In this document: positions 53,812-64,000 of the stretch, one piece after another | How the letters are laid out: the number at the start of each line of letters is the position of its first letter | Numbering within the stretch: position 1 is the first letter of the stretch | DNA from: Nannobrachium achirus | Lineage: Eukaryota > Chordata > Actinopteri > Myctophiformes > Myctophidae | Assembly (NCBI GenBank): GCA_963921795.1 | Contig: OY997645.1 | Coordinates: 30,215,463 to 30,279,462, forward strand | Direction: 5' to 3' | Length of the DNA stretch: 64,000 bases | Position numbers and translations under genes: made by a program | Notes under the pieces: model-generated | The model's input: only the letters and a program-made list of their open reading frames with translations | The model's database searches: none | Told to the model about the DNA's origin: nothing

Positions 53812-53990
53812 CCAGTGTTTCTCAAACTTTTGCATTTCAAGGTCCCCCTTAACTCTGACAGTGTACAAATGGAACCAAATGGACCCTAACGGGTTCCATT
53901 TGTACACTGTCAGAGTTACAGACTTGTATGGGTCAATTTAGATAGACCTCCCTGAAGGGACAGCCTATGTTTGGGAGAATTGGGACGCAA
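53812..53990. mobile_element. hAT-like fragment without hairpin module
   Basis: It starts CAGTGTTTCTCAAACTTTTG. It contains a palindrome around GTGTACAAATGGAACCAAAT and its complement near 53890-53922. A diverged relative lies near 10553-10720. Confidence 0.55.
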
Positions 53991-55056
53991 CGTGGTGGCT
54001 AGTAGCCAGAGGTGCACCTGAAGAAACAGTGTGGGGTCGCTAAGAATGTTGATAGTATTTAGTATTGAGAGTTTTATTAGTGTTAAAGTTGTTAAAGTAT
54101 TAGTAGTGTTAAAGGTTTTAAAGAGTTTAACGTTTTTAAAGTTGTTAAAGATTTAAGATTCTAAAGGTTCTAAAGATTTTAAAGGTCTTTCATTCAAACA
54201 CTTCAGCTTAGAGTTGACCATTTAACATTTATTAGAAATAACGTATAACGTAACATTTATGCAATGATATTGCATTGAGTTTGGCAGATGGGCTCTGCTC
54301 TGATGATATACAGATTTATCTGTGTAAACGTAACATGACACAGAATCTGATATCTCAGACCCCCCAGAGCAGAGCATAAGTTACAGATGTACATGAAACA
54401 TGAACTTCCAATTACATCATAAATTACATCACATAGAATAACCATCATACAATAATCGACATATCAAACAATCATAGAATAACCATAGTACAATCAACAT
54501 TTCATTATACCACAATCATAGAATAACCATGGTACGATCCCATGTTATCCTATCACGGAGCATCCATACAACTGAAGCTAATGCCACAGGGAGGAGGCCG
54601 GGGAGGTGGAGGATTTTTCTAACACACATCACACAACCTGCTTCGACAGCTGAACATGAAGAATGAGCAGTGAGCAGAGGCTGCTTATAAGGACTACACT
54701 GAGCAAAGAGGGCGTGTGTGAAGTAGCTTGTAGCGAATGAGAATGAACGTGGGCGTATGAATTAATTAGCTGTTAGCGAATGAAGAGGGGGGGTTCGGGT
54801 TATATCTAGACTCTAACTTCCGTGTCCAAATGAACTACGCTGCGCTAGATAAGGTTTTAAAGTTGTTAAAGTATTAGTAGTGTTAAAAGGTTTTGATAGA
54901 GTACAGACACGTTTTTTTTAGGGTAAAACAGTGGTTGCTATGGTCTAATTATAGGTGGTTGCTAGGGTCTAAAACAGGACCGAAAAATGGCCTGGCAATA
55001 ATGTACAAATTACAAAGCACATTTCCCCATAAATCTTTTTCAATGCATTTTTGACA

Positions 55057-55093
55057 TGAAAATAGCAGATCTACATGTTCACAACACATCGAT
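55057..55093. repeat. Hairpin module half-copy
   Basis: Left arm only: TGAAAATAGCAGATCTACAT, then GTTCACAACACATCG. The right arm is missing. Confidence 0.7.
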
Positions 55094-55483
55094 CGTCCAT
55101 TTTTACTTTATTTGAAACTGTTTGATTAGGATTTTACGGTGTGCTCACATCACATGTTTACAGGTGTAAATCAGTGGGTGAAAGCTTGGGGGGACAGAGA
55201 GAGGGGGAGCAAGGAGGAAAATAAATTGATATCTGCATATATATATATATATACAGTATACACAGCATAATAAGCAGGTATGTACATGAGGTTAGACATG
55301 AGGCGCACACCAAGGTGTGCATAAGGCCCGCCCCCACTCGATCATGATTGGAGGAAGGCCCCAATCAATCCTGATTGGAGGAAGGCCGTCACCTACAGGG
55401 AAAACAGAAAAAGATTTTTTTCTTCTCACAGGGGATAGGGCGGAAGTCCTTATATGGACCAATCACTCTAGTAACTAGTACTA

Positions 55484-55882
55484 GTAAGACACCCTAAGGG
55501 TGAGAAGCGACCTCGCCCTAAGGGTGAGAAGCGACCTCGCCCTAAGGGTGAGAAGCGACGGTCACACTGAGACCACATGGGACTGATACAATATATTCAT
55601 ATATGGGCATTCCCAGATATGGGCTTAATATTGATGACATCAGGGATCTCCATATATAGGGCATACAAGGGACAAGGACAGCCATATATGGATTGTGACA
55701 TGGGCTTAATATTGATGACGTCAGGGATCTCCATATATGGGTTTAAAAGGGACATGGACGGCCATAATATGCAGCATGACATGAGGCGTGACTGACTGAC
55801 TGACTGACTGACTGACAGACAGACAGACAGACAGACAGACAGGAGGCGGAGGTTTTGATACTAACTGCTCCCTACAGTCACA
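55484..55882 (+). mobile_element. GCGACC-ended repeat with internal tandem units
   Basis: It starts AGTAAGACACCCTAAGGG and ends near TACTAACTGCTCCCTACAG after GGCGGAGGTTTTGA, resembling 14507-14788. A 24-base unit (CCCTAAGGGTGAGAAGCGAC plus CTCG) is repeated nearly three times at 55492-55559. A longer unit of about 81 bases is repeated twice around 55621-55770. A CTGA/CAGA run at 55791-55841 follows. Confidence 0.65.
55682..55740. promoter_or_regulatory. Two CArG boxes and a perfect CRE inside a repeat
   Basis: CCATATATGG occurs at 55682-55691 and 55731-55740, with the perfect palindromic CRE TGACGTCA at 55716-55723 between them. The previous 81-base unit has degenerate versions (TGACATCA, CCATATATAGGG). 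Activity is unknown; the sites lie in a repeat within the probable ttc9b intron. Confidence 0.4.
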
Positions 55883-56072
55883 ACTATCAGAAAATAGACC
55901 CATTTTACTATTCTTTGAATTAAATGAAATCACTTACCTTTATAATTATTATTATAATTTCTAAATATTTCAAAAAACATTCCCAAAAAAGCTATTTCTT
56001 TCATTTCATGAAGAAATCAGAACAGAAAAATCTAAGAAATTCTATAAATTAGAAAACAAATGTTTAAGAAGT

Positions 56073-56199
56073 AGTGAAAATAGACAATCTACAAGCTCAC
56101 AACACGGCGTGAAGCGACACGTTATGAGCTGCTATTTTCACTAGTTTGTGTTACTAATTTCTCTTTTGGGTCTTGAGCTAAAAAGTTTGGGAACCACTG
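56073..56199. mobile_element. Right part of a hAT-like repeat with hairpin module
   Basis: The hairpin module is at 56073-56143 (AGTGAAAATAG to CTATTTTCACT). The hAT right end GTTTGGGAACCACTG stops at 56199. The left end is not found. Confidence 0.7.
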
Positions 56200-56695
56200 G
56201 TCTACACCATCCCATGGGACCAACAACAATGAGGTTAGTAGTGACAAGGACCATGTAGTATAGTTCTCAAAGTGGGATCCGGGAACCCCCTGGGGCCCTT
56301 GAGGGACCAGAAAAATGAAGAACAGTTTAAACAAAAAATCATTTTACAAATCTGGACATAATGGGTCCCCGGTCCCTGGCACATTGGCACAAAATATTCT
56401 CAAGTGGAGGTCATTGTAGTGCATTATTCAAAGGGAATTCACAGCACGCCTGAATTGAGAGGAAACCTGGCTGTACACACCGTATAGACAGTATAAAACT
56501 ATCGTAGTTGATGAAAAAATAACAAGGGAAGAGAAAAATGAAGGAGAATTCATCTGTTGAGAATTCATGATGTGAATGGAGCCGATCTCTCCTCCTCGCT
56601 TTATACTCACTTTAATCTCCTCCTGAGTCCTCCTGCTTTGGTCTTTGTGATTCGCTCAATCTGTGTCAATGAGTCATAAATCACAGCCTTGGGGA

Positions 56696-56708
56696 GAGAG
56701 AGAGAGAG

Positions 56709-56754
<46 letters not shown>
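56696..56754. repeat. (GA)n microsatellite
   Basis: A GA run with one ATTGA interruption, followed by GAAA variants to about 56776. Confidence 0.95.
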
Positions 56755-56757
<3 letters not shown>

Positions 56758-57296
56758 AAGAGAAAGAGAAAGAGGGAGGTTCAGGAATAGATGAGTGGAT
56801 ACCTTTGTTTCATCATCATATCAAACACCTTTTTGCTATTCAGGCGCTGCCGCAGCTTTCCATTGATCTACTCAGTGTGATGATTTAGCAATGTGTTAAT
56901 ATAACTCTTAAGTGCAAAATGGATTTACGGTGTTGGCTCTGCACTCACAGACTCAGACATGAATCAGCATATGCAGGCTTGACAGGGTACAGGGTTATTG
57001 TATAAAGTAGCTTGTGGAGCCATAAGATAATGGATCACTGCCACAGAATGTGGCTCATCTGGAAATGACTCAAGCATAAATGCAACCTGTGTCATAAATA
57101 TCTTTGAATCTATGTGTGTATGTGTGTATGTGTGAGTGTGTATGCGCAGTCTCACAGACGTAAATATGAATGGACCCATCTTGGGTCAATTCTTACACTC
57201 CCAAAAAAATCTCTATATACTTAATATCCGGTGGTCCCCCAGGGCTCTATAGGTCCGAATGCTATATTATTTCCCTCTAACCCAAATCTCGTTGTC

Positions 57297-57314
57297 GAAA
57301 ATAGCCGATCTAAA
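57297..57314. repeat. Hairpin module fragment
   Basis: Only CGAAAATAGCCGATCTA remains, the foot of the left arm. Confidence 0.4.
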
Positions 57315-57366
57315 CAGAAGAAAATTAAAAGAAAACACACAAGTGTAGAGACACTTGCAGACAGAC

Positions 57367-57541
<175 letters not shown>

Positions 57542-58392
57542 ATAATATCCTAGTGTCAATATCCTGGTCAGCATTTGACCCAGTATTCTCACCCATCTCC
57601 ATGAGGAAAGAGTACTTTAGTCGTTCACCGAGACTTTTAATATACCTGTGGGTGTTAAGGGTATTAAATATTTGAGCATAAAAGGCTGCCACTTGCCAGT
57701 TGACTGAGGTATGTTGAGGGTGAGGAGCTACATGTATCCTTGTCCTGTTTGTATTTTCTATGGTGAATAAATACACCTGGTTGCAACCTACTTACTTACT
57801 TGGCTCAGCACTCATTCCATTTACGGCTATTTACGGTGTGGGACACCGTCATACAACTAAGTATAAATATAAGGAGAGCAGAAGCCCCTTGGTGAACCAG
57901 TGGCTTTGCAAAAGCAGAGAAGACTAAAGCTCCTCCCTTTCATCTCCTGCCAAGCTACGTCACACAGGGAGATGGTGTGGAGGGGAGTCAGACGGGTGGA
58001 GAAGATGATAAGAGGCAGGACCGGGCTAATGCTAGAACGGAGGGTGTCAGAGAGAGGGAGAGAGAAGTACTTGTGCATGAAAAAGAAGGGAGACGGCAGA
58101 CAGTGAAATGTGAATTGTGCATGTTTGCAGGAGGAGTAGTTAAGAGGAGGAGGGGGGTGAGGGCTATGTATGTGTATGTGTTGGGGGTAGCAGAATGGGA
58201 GGTGTGCGAGTGCCGTGTGCCAGGTCTGCAGATGGCGTGGCATGGCTGTGGGGCACACGGCTGGGTGCTCACTCTACTGTACCACGAACACCACCACACT
58301 GCTCTGTACATCACTACATCTCCACAGCTGAACAGGGACGTGCAGAGAATGTTGAGAGACAGGGGCTGAAATTTCTAAAAGGGCCTTTTGAT

Positions 58393-58441
58393 GAAAATAT
58401 CTGCGACTCGTTGTGAGCTTGTATTGGAGGTCTGCTATTTT
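58393..58441. repeat. Hairpin module copy, left arm shortened
   Basis: ATGAAAATATCTGCGACTCG, then the right arm TTGTGAGCTTGTATTGGAGG and CTGCTATTTTCGAT. Confidence 0.65.
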
Positions 58442-59528
58442 CGATGCTTGATTTCTACACAGAGAGGGCAATTCTTTCAACATAATATGCTGCATTCCAG
58501 TTCATGAGAGTTTGGACAAGGCAATTAATTCTCTCCAATGCTGCCTTCAGGTATGGCATGGAAAGAGGGCATTTGCATTTCTTTCACCATAATAAAAACT
58601 GAATTGATGGTCTGGAGAGGGCACTTTTTTACAGACGGATAAAAGGGCAGGGGCTCAAAGCCCTCTTTGATGTCTCTGTAATTAAACAGAGAGGAATAAA
58701 GTTAAACAGGAGAAACAAAACAAGAGAGAAGAAATGCAGAATGTGGGAGAGGGGCGGCGATTCTGTAGGACAAACTGAGGATGGGGTGGACTTTGTGAGT
58801 CGGCGCTGAGGCTAAGGGGGTGCCATGAAGGAAAAGAGGGAGAGGGGGGGTGAGGATGGAGAGGAGCGAGAGAAACTGGACGGAGGACGGTTTAATAGGA
58901 GCCGATTATGTACAGTAGTGGGGCGAGGGAGATAACAGTAGAGTGACATGCAGGGGAAGCAAGCGACTAGAGGAGAGAAGAGGAGGATTGTTGTTGAGTT
59001 TATGCAGGGGCACATTTGCATACACAGTAAAGTCCTTAATGTTAATTGAACTCAAATGGAACCAAAACGGACCCTTGCAGGTCAATTTGGTTCCAGTTGT
59101 ACACTCTCCTATGTTAAATGAACACTAGGAATTTTCCTGTGTAGCGTTTCTCGCCGGGAGGACGAGGCCAATCCTGATAAATCCCATCCACAGCTAAATT
59201 ATTACATCATGGCCATGGCAGGCCTGGATGACTCCCGTCACACTAGTAAATAAGATTCGCTCATCTGTGGAGGGGTGGGGGTTCGAGCATGGGACGACTG
59301 ACTGAGAGGGAGAGAGAGAGAGAGAGATAAGGAGAAAGAGAGTGGAGAAAAAGAGAAAGGGTGTTCGAAAGTCACAGCATCAGGTCAGAGCAACTTGACA
59401 CATATGTCCTATCTGACATCCTCAGAGAGAGACAAAGTAAAATATCCATCAGTACTCGAGTCAATAGTCAATTTACTACAGCTATTTGTTTTTATGCATG
59501 CACGCACGCACGCACGCACGCACGCACA

Positions 59529-59631
<103 letters not shown>

Positions 59632-60325
59632 CACTCCAGTGGACAGTGCAGAGTACACAATTTGGCTGTTTATATATTCCACCCGAAAGCCTCATGTTGA
59701 TAAAAAGCCATATTTCATATCTGAGCTTTCCCCTGCTAGCTCTGGCTTGACATTGAATGCTTCGTTTACATGGGCTGCTTATAGGTGCTGACATTGGAGG
59801 CTTATCCCTGTTACACCCTGGCTGTGTTGTCATTGAAATGTAAAGGTTGTGTCGGCTGCATTTTGCTGAACCAGCACTAATGGATTCTGTTGCTACAGAC
59901 TAGTACAGTATATGAGCCTCACTGGGCCAATTTTATATTGGGTTAGCACCAGTACGGACACTGCGCTAGTTATTTTCCACAATTGAAAGTGCACTAGAAA
60001 AGCAGAAGGAAATTAAAACGATGGTATGATAAGGAAATATTATTACCAAGATGTGAAGATTAAAACGGTATTAAGCCCTACTGTGTAAACGTAGAAGCTT
60101 TCTCTTTCAAGGGCTGGAGCTGGTTGCCGGGCAGTTTTCAATAGCTGCTCACTGCTTCACACAGTTAGGATGGCTGAAATGAGGAAGATTAATTTCCTCA
60201 AGGGATCAATAAAATATAAACTTAAAAACGTACTCTGTGTCTCTCTGCCTCTCTCTATCTTTCTCATGCTCTCTGTAGGCATATATATGTTTGGGAATGT
60301 TTGTCAAATTGAAAAAGGAGTGTTA

Positions 60326-60365
60326 GTTTTCTTCGAGTTCTTACGCGTAAGAACTCGAAGAAAAC
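60326..60365. repeat. Perfect 40-base palindrome
   Basis: GTTTTCTTCGAGTTCTTACG is followed at once by its exact complement, with no loop. A second short stem (GTCTCGG / CCGAGAC with a 5-base loop) follows about 15 bases later. The segment is CpG-rich compared with its surroundings and unrelated to the hairpin module. Confidence 0.95.
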
Positions 60366-61607
60366 GCGTAACAAATGACGTCTCGGAGTTACCGAGACTA
60401 GGGGTGGCGATGATTTAAGATTCTGTCTTATATCAGGATATAACTCGGACGGCACTGAGTCGGCTGAAGGTGACTCTTTTGCAACGCTCGGCATGGCGTC
60501 TCGCACGCCTAAGCTCGCTCATTGTTGGCTCAAGTCAACTTCAGACGGCAGTGAAAACGAGTGCACCTTTTTCAATCTAACGGCATTTCCAATCATACTG
60601 TGACATATACCGGTACATAGAACACAAAACAGTACATGTGAGTGTATTTATTCTTGTTGGGTCTGATTAGGGATTGAATTCTGTTCTGTAACCAAATGCA
60701 ATACAAATAGCCTATACTGCTACACTGAGTGTGATGATGTGTGTTTGTGATTGCCTGTATGTGACGCGCATACTGTGTCTGACTGTTCCTAAAGCATAAC
60801 TGGTTGCTGTTGCTAATTTAGTGATTTTTACCATTTTGGGAAATGACAGTTCACGCCTCAGCCATTAACGGGGCACTTATTCAGAACACTTTTACAGCTT
60901 GTTATATATATCAGATTACAGTCCTGTGAGATTCCACGCCAAACCACTTGGCAGCGTTCTCCGTTGACCTCTCCAGGCAGAGACACTTACATCCGTCTTG
61001 TAACCAATGGACAAAACTGTCCATAACAAAGGCTTTCAAAAGATGAAGTAAGCAAGTATCTGCTACCAGTGAGTCACCGTGAATCAATGCTGGCAAGCAC
61101 ACATCATTTTTGCCAGTAAAATGTAGGATTTCAAAAAGAGTTATTCATAGATGGTCTCTGATCTGTGGTGGAAGGCAATTGCTTTAGTTCTAATAGATGT
61201 TTTGACCTGCAGAGCTGCAGGCTCTGCATCTGCCCCGTTTCCACAGATGACATCACCAGCCTGCTAATGGCCTCTGAGCGCCACAACAGAATTATGTCTG
61301 TGGCTTGGAGTTCAATTACAGATATAATCTCAATAAAAATAAGTATATTATGTGTTTTATTTCACTCGAGTCACTATCCGTCTGAATGTCTGTTTCAACT
61401 CAAAAGACCCAGGGAAACAATGCGTTCAGAAGGCAAGGAGATTAGGAGAAGTATGATTTGATCATCTGAAACAGTAACAAATCAGTGGACAGGGATTTCT
61501 TCCCCTAAAGAGGAAGAAATAACCAAAGACAAAAGAACAACTAGACATGCACAAGATTGATCACTATGCCTGCACGCACGTACACGCACGCACGCACGCA
61601 CGCACGC

Positions 61608-61728
<121 letters not shown>

Positions 61729-62174
61729 GGAACCACAGGCAGAAGGGAGGAAGCAATTAACATAGTCTCTAAACTCTGAGTGCAATTAGTGGAATGGAGT
61801 ATTAGATTATTTCGTTCTCAGAGAACTCATAGCAAAGATAGCTTCCTCATGTGTATAAATATTTAAGCAGCCGAGAATTAAAGTTGAGTCAGCAACTATT
61901 TTTGGTGAATAGAACAATGTATGGAGGTAGAGTGTAACGTTATAGGCAGGACATGTAGTTTCTTTGCATGGAGACAAGCGTTGAGGAGAGAGGGAGGTAG
62001 AGAGAAAGGGATAAAAATTGATGTATTTATTTAATTTAGTAGCAGCATACACTCATATACTTCTTATTTTGTGCAAAGATAACTGCTGCCTAACTAACCA
62101 GCAATATTGGTCTGGGGCCTGGGCACACCTCTGACGAATGTTGTACCCTGCGTTGTAGACTGTGTGCCATAGAT

Positions 62175-62399
62175 CAGGGGTCTTCAACGGGTGGTCTGGG
62201 ACACCTAGGGGGTCCTCAGAGTTACTACAGGGGGGCCGCCAAATCTTTGTGTGATAGGATAATTCTTTTAGAACCCTCGCATCCCTATTCTGAGGAGAAC
62301 TTTGGCCTAAAATAGCTGCGAGGCTTTGAGAGCTTGTAGATTGGCTATTTTCGGCAAATACCGGTAGGTTGGGAGCGGAGGTAAAAAAAAGAGCAAACC

Positions 62400-62402
<3 letters not shown>
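62175..62402 (+). mobile_element. hAT-like repeat (CAGGGGTCTTCAAC end)
   Basis: It starts CAGGGGTCTTCAACGGGTGG and matches the complement of 12560-12811 across its length. A hairpin module lies at 62305-62355. The far end is lost at a TC microsatellite (about 62403-62432). Confidence 0.75.
62305..62355. repeat. Hairpin module copy, internally deleted
   Basis: GCCTAAAATAGCT on the left and GATTGGCTATTTTCGGC on the right, with most of the left arm gone. It lies at the same place in its host repeat as the copy at 12607-12659. Confidence 0.75.
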
Positions 62403-62436
<34 letters not shown>

Positions 62437-63269
62437 ACTCTCCGGTGTTCTCGCTGTTAGATCCAACAGAATAATCTGGCTACTTTATTCCCCACTCACT
62501 CAAAGGATCACTGTTCCACTGGCTAATCCATGCAAATAATGTTTGATGTACCAGCAGTTTCCAGGGATTAGGCTGCGTGCTACAATAGTGCTAACATACT
62601 GTAGTGCCAACGTGTTTGGTGGGGGACAGAAAACACCTGCTCATTTGGCATACCAGACCGTTCCAGACCTCTGTGATACAAACACACACACACAAGCATT
62701 CAACAGCAGTGTACGGACTGGCATGAGGTTAGGACAAAATCTGTATAGTATACAGTACCAAAAACGTGTTTTGCAAAAACTCTGCTTCATGGTGATGCTA
62801 TAACAGGCCAAAGTGAAACATTTTTCTTAGGCCTTCCGGGAGCGTGTGTGTGTAAAGTTTCATGCTGATCGGTCCAGCGGTGCCTGAGATTAGCGGCCAG
62901 GAGGAGCGAAAACGTAATCCCTTGCCTTCGGCTGTCCTGGAGATAATGAAAAATATTGATTGAATTGTTAGGAATGTAGTTAGTAATGACAAGCAAATTA
63001 TGTACCTACTAGAACATATCAATATGTCTAATATGGACACATATTGATATAACACCCTGGCTGTTATATATTAATGCAGTGGGGGGTTGCAAATGCATGA
63101 AATGTACCATTTTGTATCCCATGTTTAGTAAGGTAAATAGCCTAAGCCAAGCAGAAGAAGTTTCATAGAGAAAAAAGTGTTTTAACATACTTTTCCTTAA
63201 GTTGAAAATGGAAAAACTGGTCAAAATGAACCGAATGGAGTAAGAGTTGAAGTAAAAGTACTGGAAATT

Positions 63270-63356
63270 GGAAATAGTCACGTAAAGTAAAAAAAACTCA
63301 AAATTGTACTTAAGTACAGTACTTAAGTAAATGTACTTAGTTACCTTACACCACTG
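63270..63356. mobile_element. Right end of a CAGTGGTG-type hAT MITE
   Basis: It contains TACTTAAGTACAGTACTTAAG and ends GTTACCTTACACCACTG at 63356, the same family as 37818-38164. The left part is not recognised. Confidence 0.55.
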
Positions 63357-63371
63357 GTGGGTGGTGTAGGT

Positions 63372-63724
63372 CAGTGGTTCTCAACCTTTTCAGGCCGCGA
63401 CCCTCAAAATAATCATATTTGAACTGGTGACCCCCCCCCCCCTACACTGACGAACACTAAGAGTTCAGGCATTACATTTTGTATAACACGGTCCTATTGT
63501 GAAAATAACAGATCTACACATTGTGAGGCGTTGTGAGCATGTAGATCGGCTATTTTCACAACGTCCTTAAATTTTCACTTTAGAAATGTGCAGAGAGACC
63601 CTCTATACACTTAAACTTTATGTTGGTTTGTTTACTGTTGAGTGAGAAAACAAAATTGCACATTCATTTCATCTGGGGACCTCCCCCCCAAATAATTTGG
63701 GGACCCCCAGGTTGAGAACCACTG
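63372..63724. mobile_element. Intact non-autonomous hAT element with hairpin module
   Basis: A 353-base copy with ends CAGTGGTTCTCAACCTTTTC and CCCAGGTTGAGAACCACTG, flanked by the perfect 8-base duplication GTGTAGGT at 63364-63371 and 63725-63732. The interior carries the hairpin module at 63499-63559, with part of the left arm deleted. No coding region is present. The flank sequence around the module matches that around copy 1 at the left edge of the window. Confidence 0.93.
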
Positions 63725-64000
63725 GTGTAGGTAGACAATAATGCTGTGTCACGCCAGTTCAGATCGAGCGATGCCACTCCAGCCCTGCCCTTCTCAATAA
63801 CAAGGATATAGGCGTCTACACAAGGCTGAGAAGGGGAACTATTATTAGTGGGCATGGAGAGGACAATGACACACGACACTGTCCGAGATCTGTGATCTCT
63901 GACGTCTTTTAGCAAAGTGCATGAGAGGTAAATAAATAAGATAAAAATATACGCTTTGTCCAAACCATGACACGGGATATGTCCAGTGAAAGGTGATACC

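Overview
The window is nuclear DNA of a ray-finned (teleost) fish. It has vertebrate split genes with GT-AG introns, very long AC/TG, GA, CTGT and CAGA microsatellites, and a dense load of non-autonomous hAT elements, tRNA-derived SINE pieces and LINE fragments. No bacterial-style operons or phage genes are present. I cannot name the species.

Four host genes, all on the plus strand, can be read exon by exon. (1) The 3' half of a classical calpain, best guess capn12, has twelve exons from 436 to 10260. It opens with a 12-base micro-exon and ends in the penta-EF-hand domain. (2) A complete fosb, four coding exons from 23726 to 27763, encodes a 410-residue bZIP protein with the family C-terminus. 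A perfect CArG box lies about 650 bases upstream and an AU-rich 3'UTR follows. (3) A complete homologue of human C19orf47, eight exons from 37340 to 43633, encodes 402 residues. (4) The first exon of ttc9b lies at 48902-49262; its remaining exons are past the right edge. From memory, human CAPN12, C19orf47, TTC9B and FOSB all map to 19q13, so the block looks like conserved synteny. The genes share no pathway that the sequence reveals.

Between and inside the genes lies mobile DNA. 0.9-3.6 kb holds a 2.7-kb inverted-repeat element carrying two outward-facing copies of a decayed coding 3' end. 5-16 kb holds nested hAT elements, SINE pieces and microsatellites. 19-23 kb is the region upstream of fosb, with two RFX-like X-boxes. 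23.9-25.0 kb is a 1.13-kb foldback element in fosb intron 1. 32.7-34.8 kb is a graveyard of LINE fragments. 35.86-37.19 kb is a LINE derivative with target-site duplication that keeps an open ORF1 but has no ORF2, inserted just upstream of the C19orf47 homologue. 44.4-44.9 kb is a recent 225-bp tandem duplication. 46.0-47.8 kb is a complete hAT copy with a second inverted-repeat element inside it. 49.3-64 kb, probably ttc9b intron 1, is almost wholly repeats.

The most striking unexplained signal is a 70-80 base hairpin module seen as about 18 full or broken copies. It sits inside at least four and probably five different hAT-like repeat families as well as outside them. Its upper stem differs between copies while pairing is kept.
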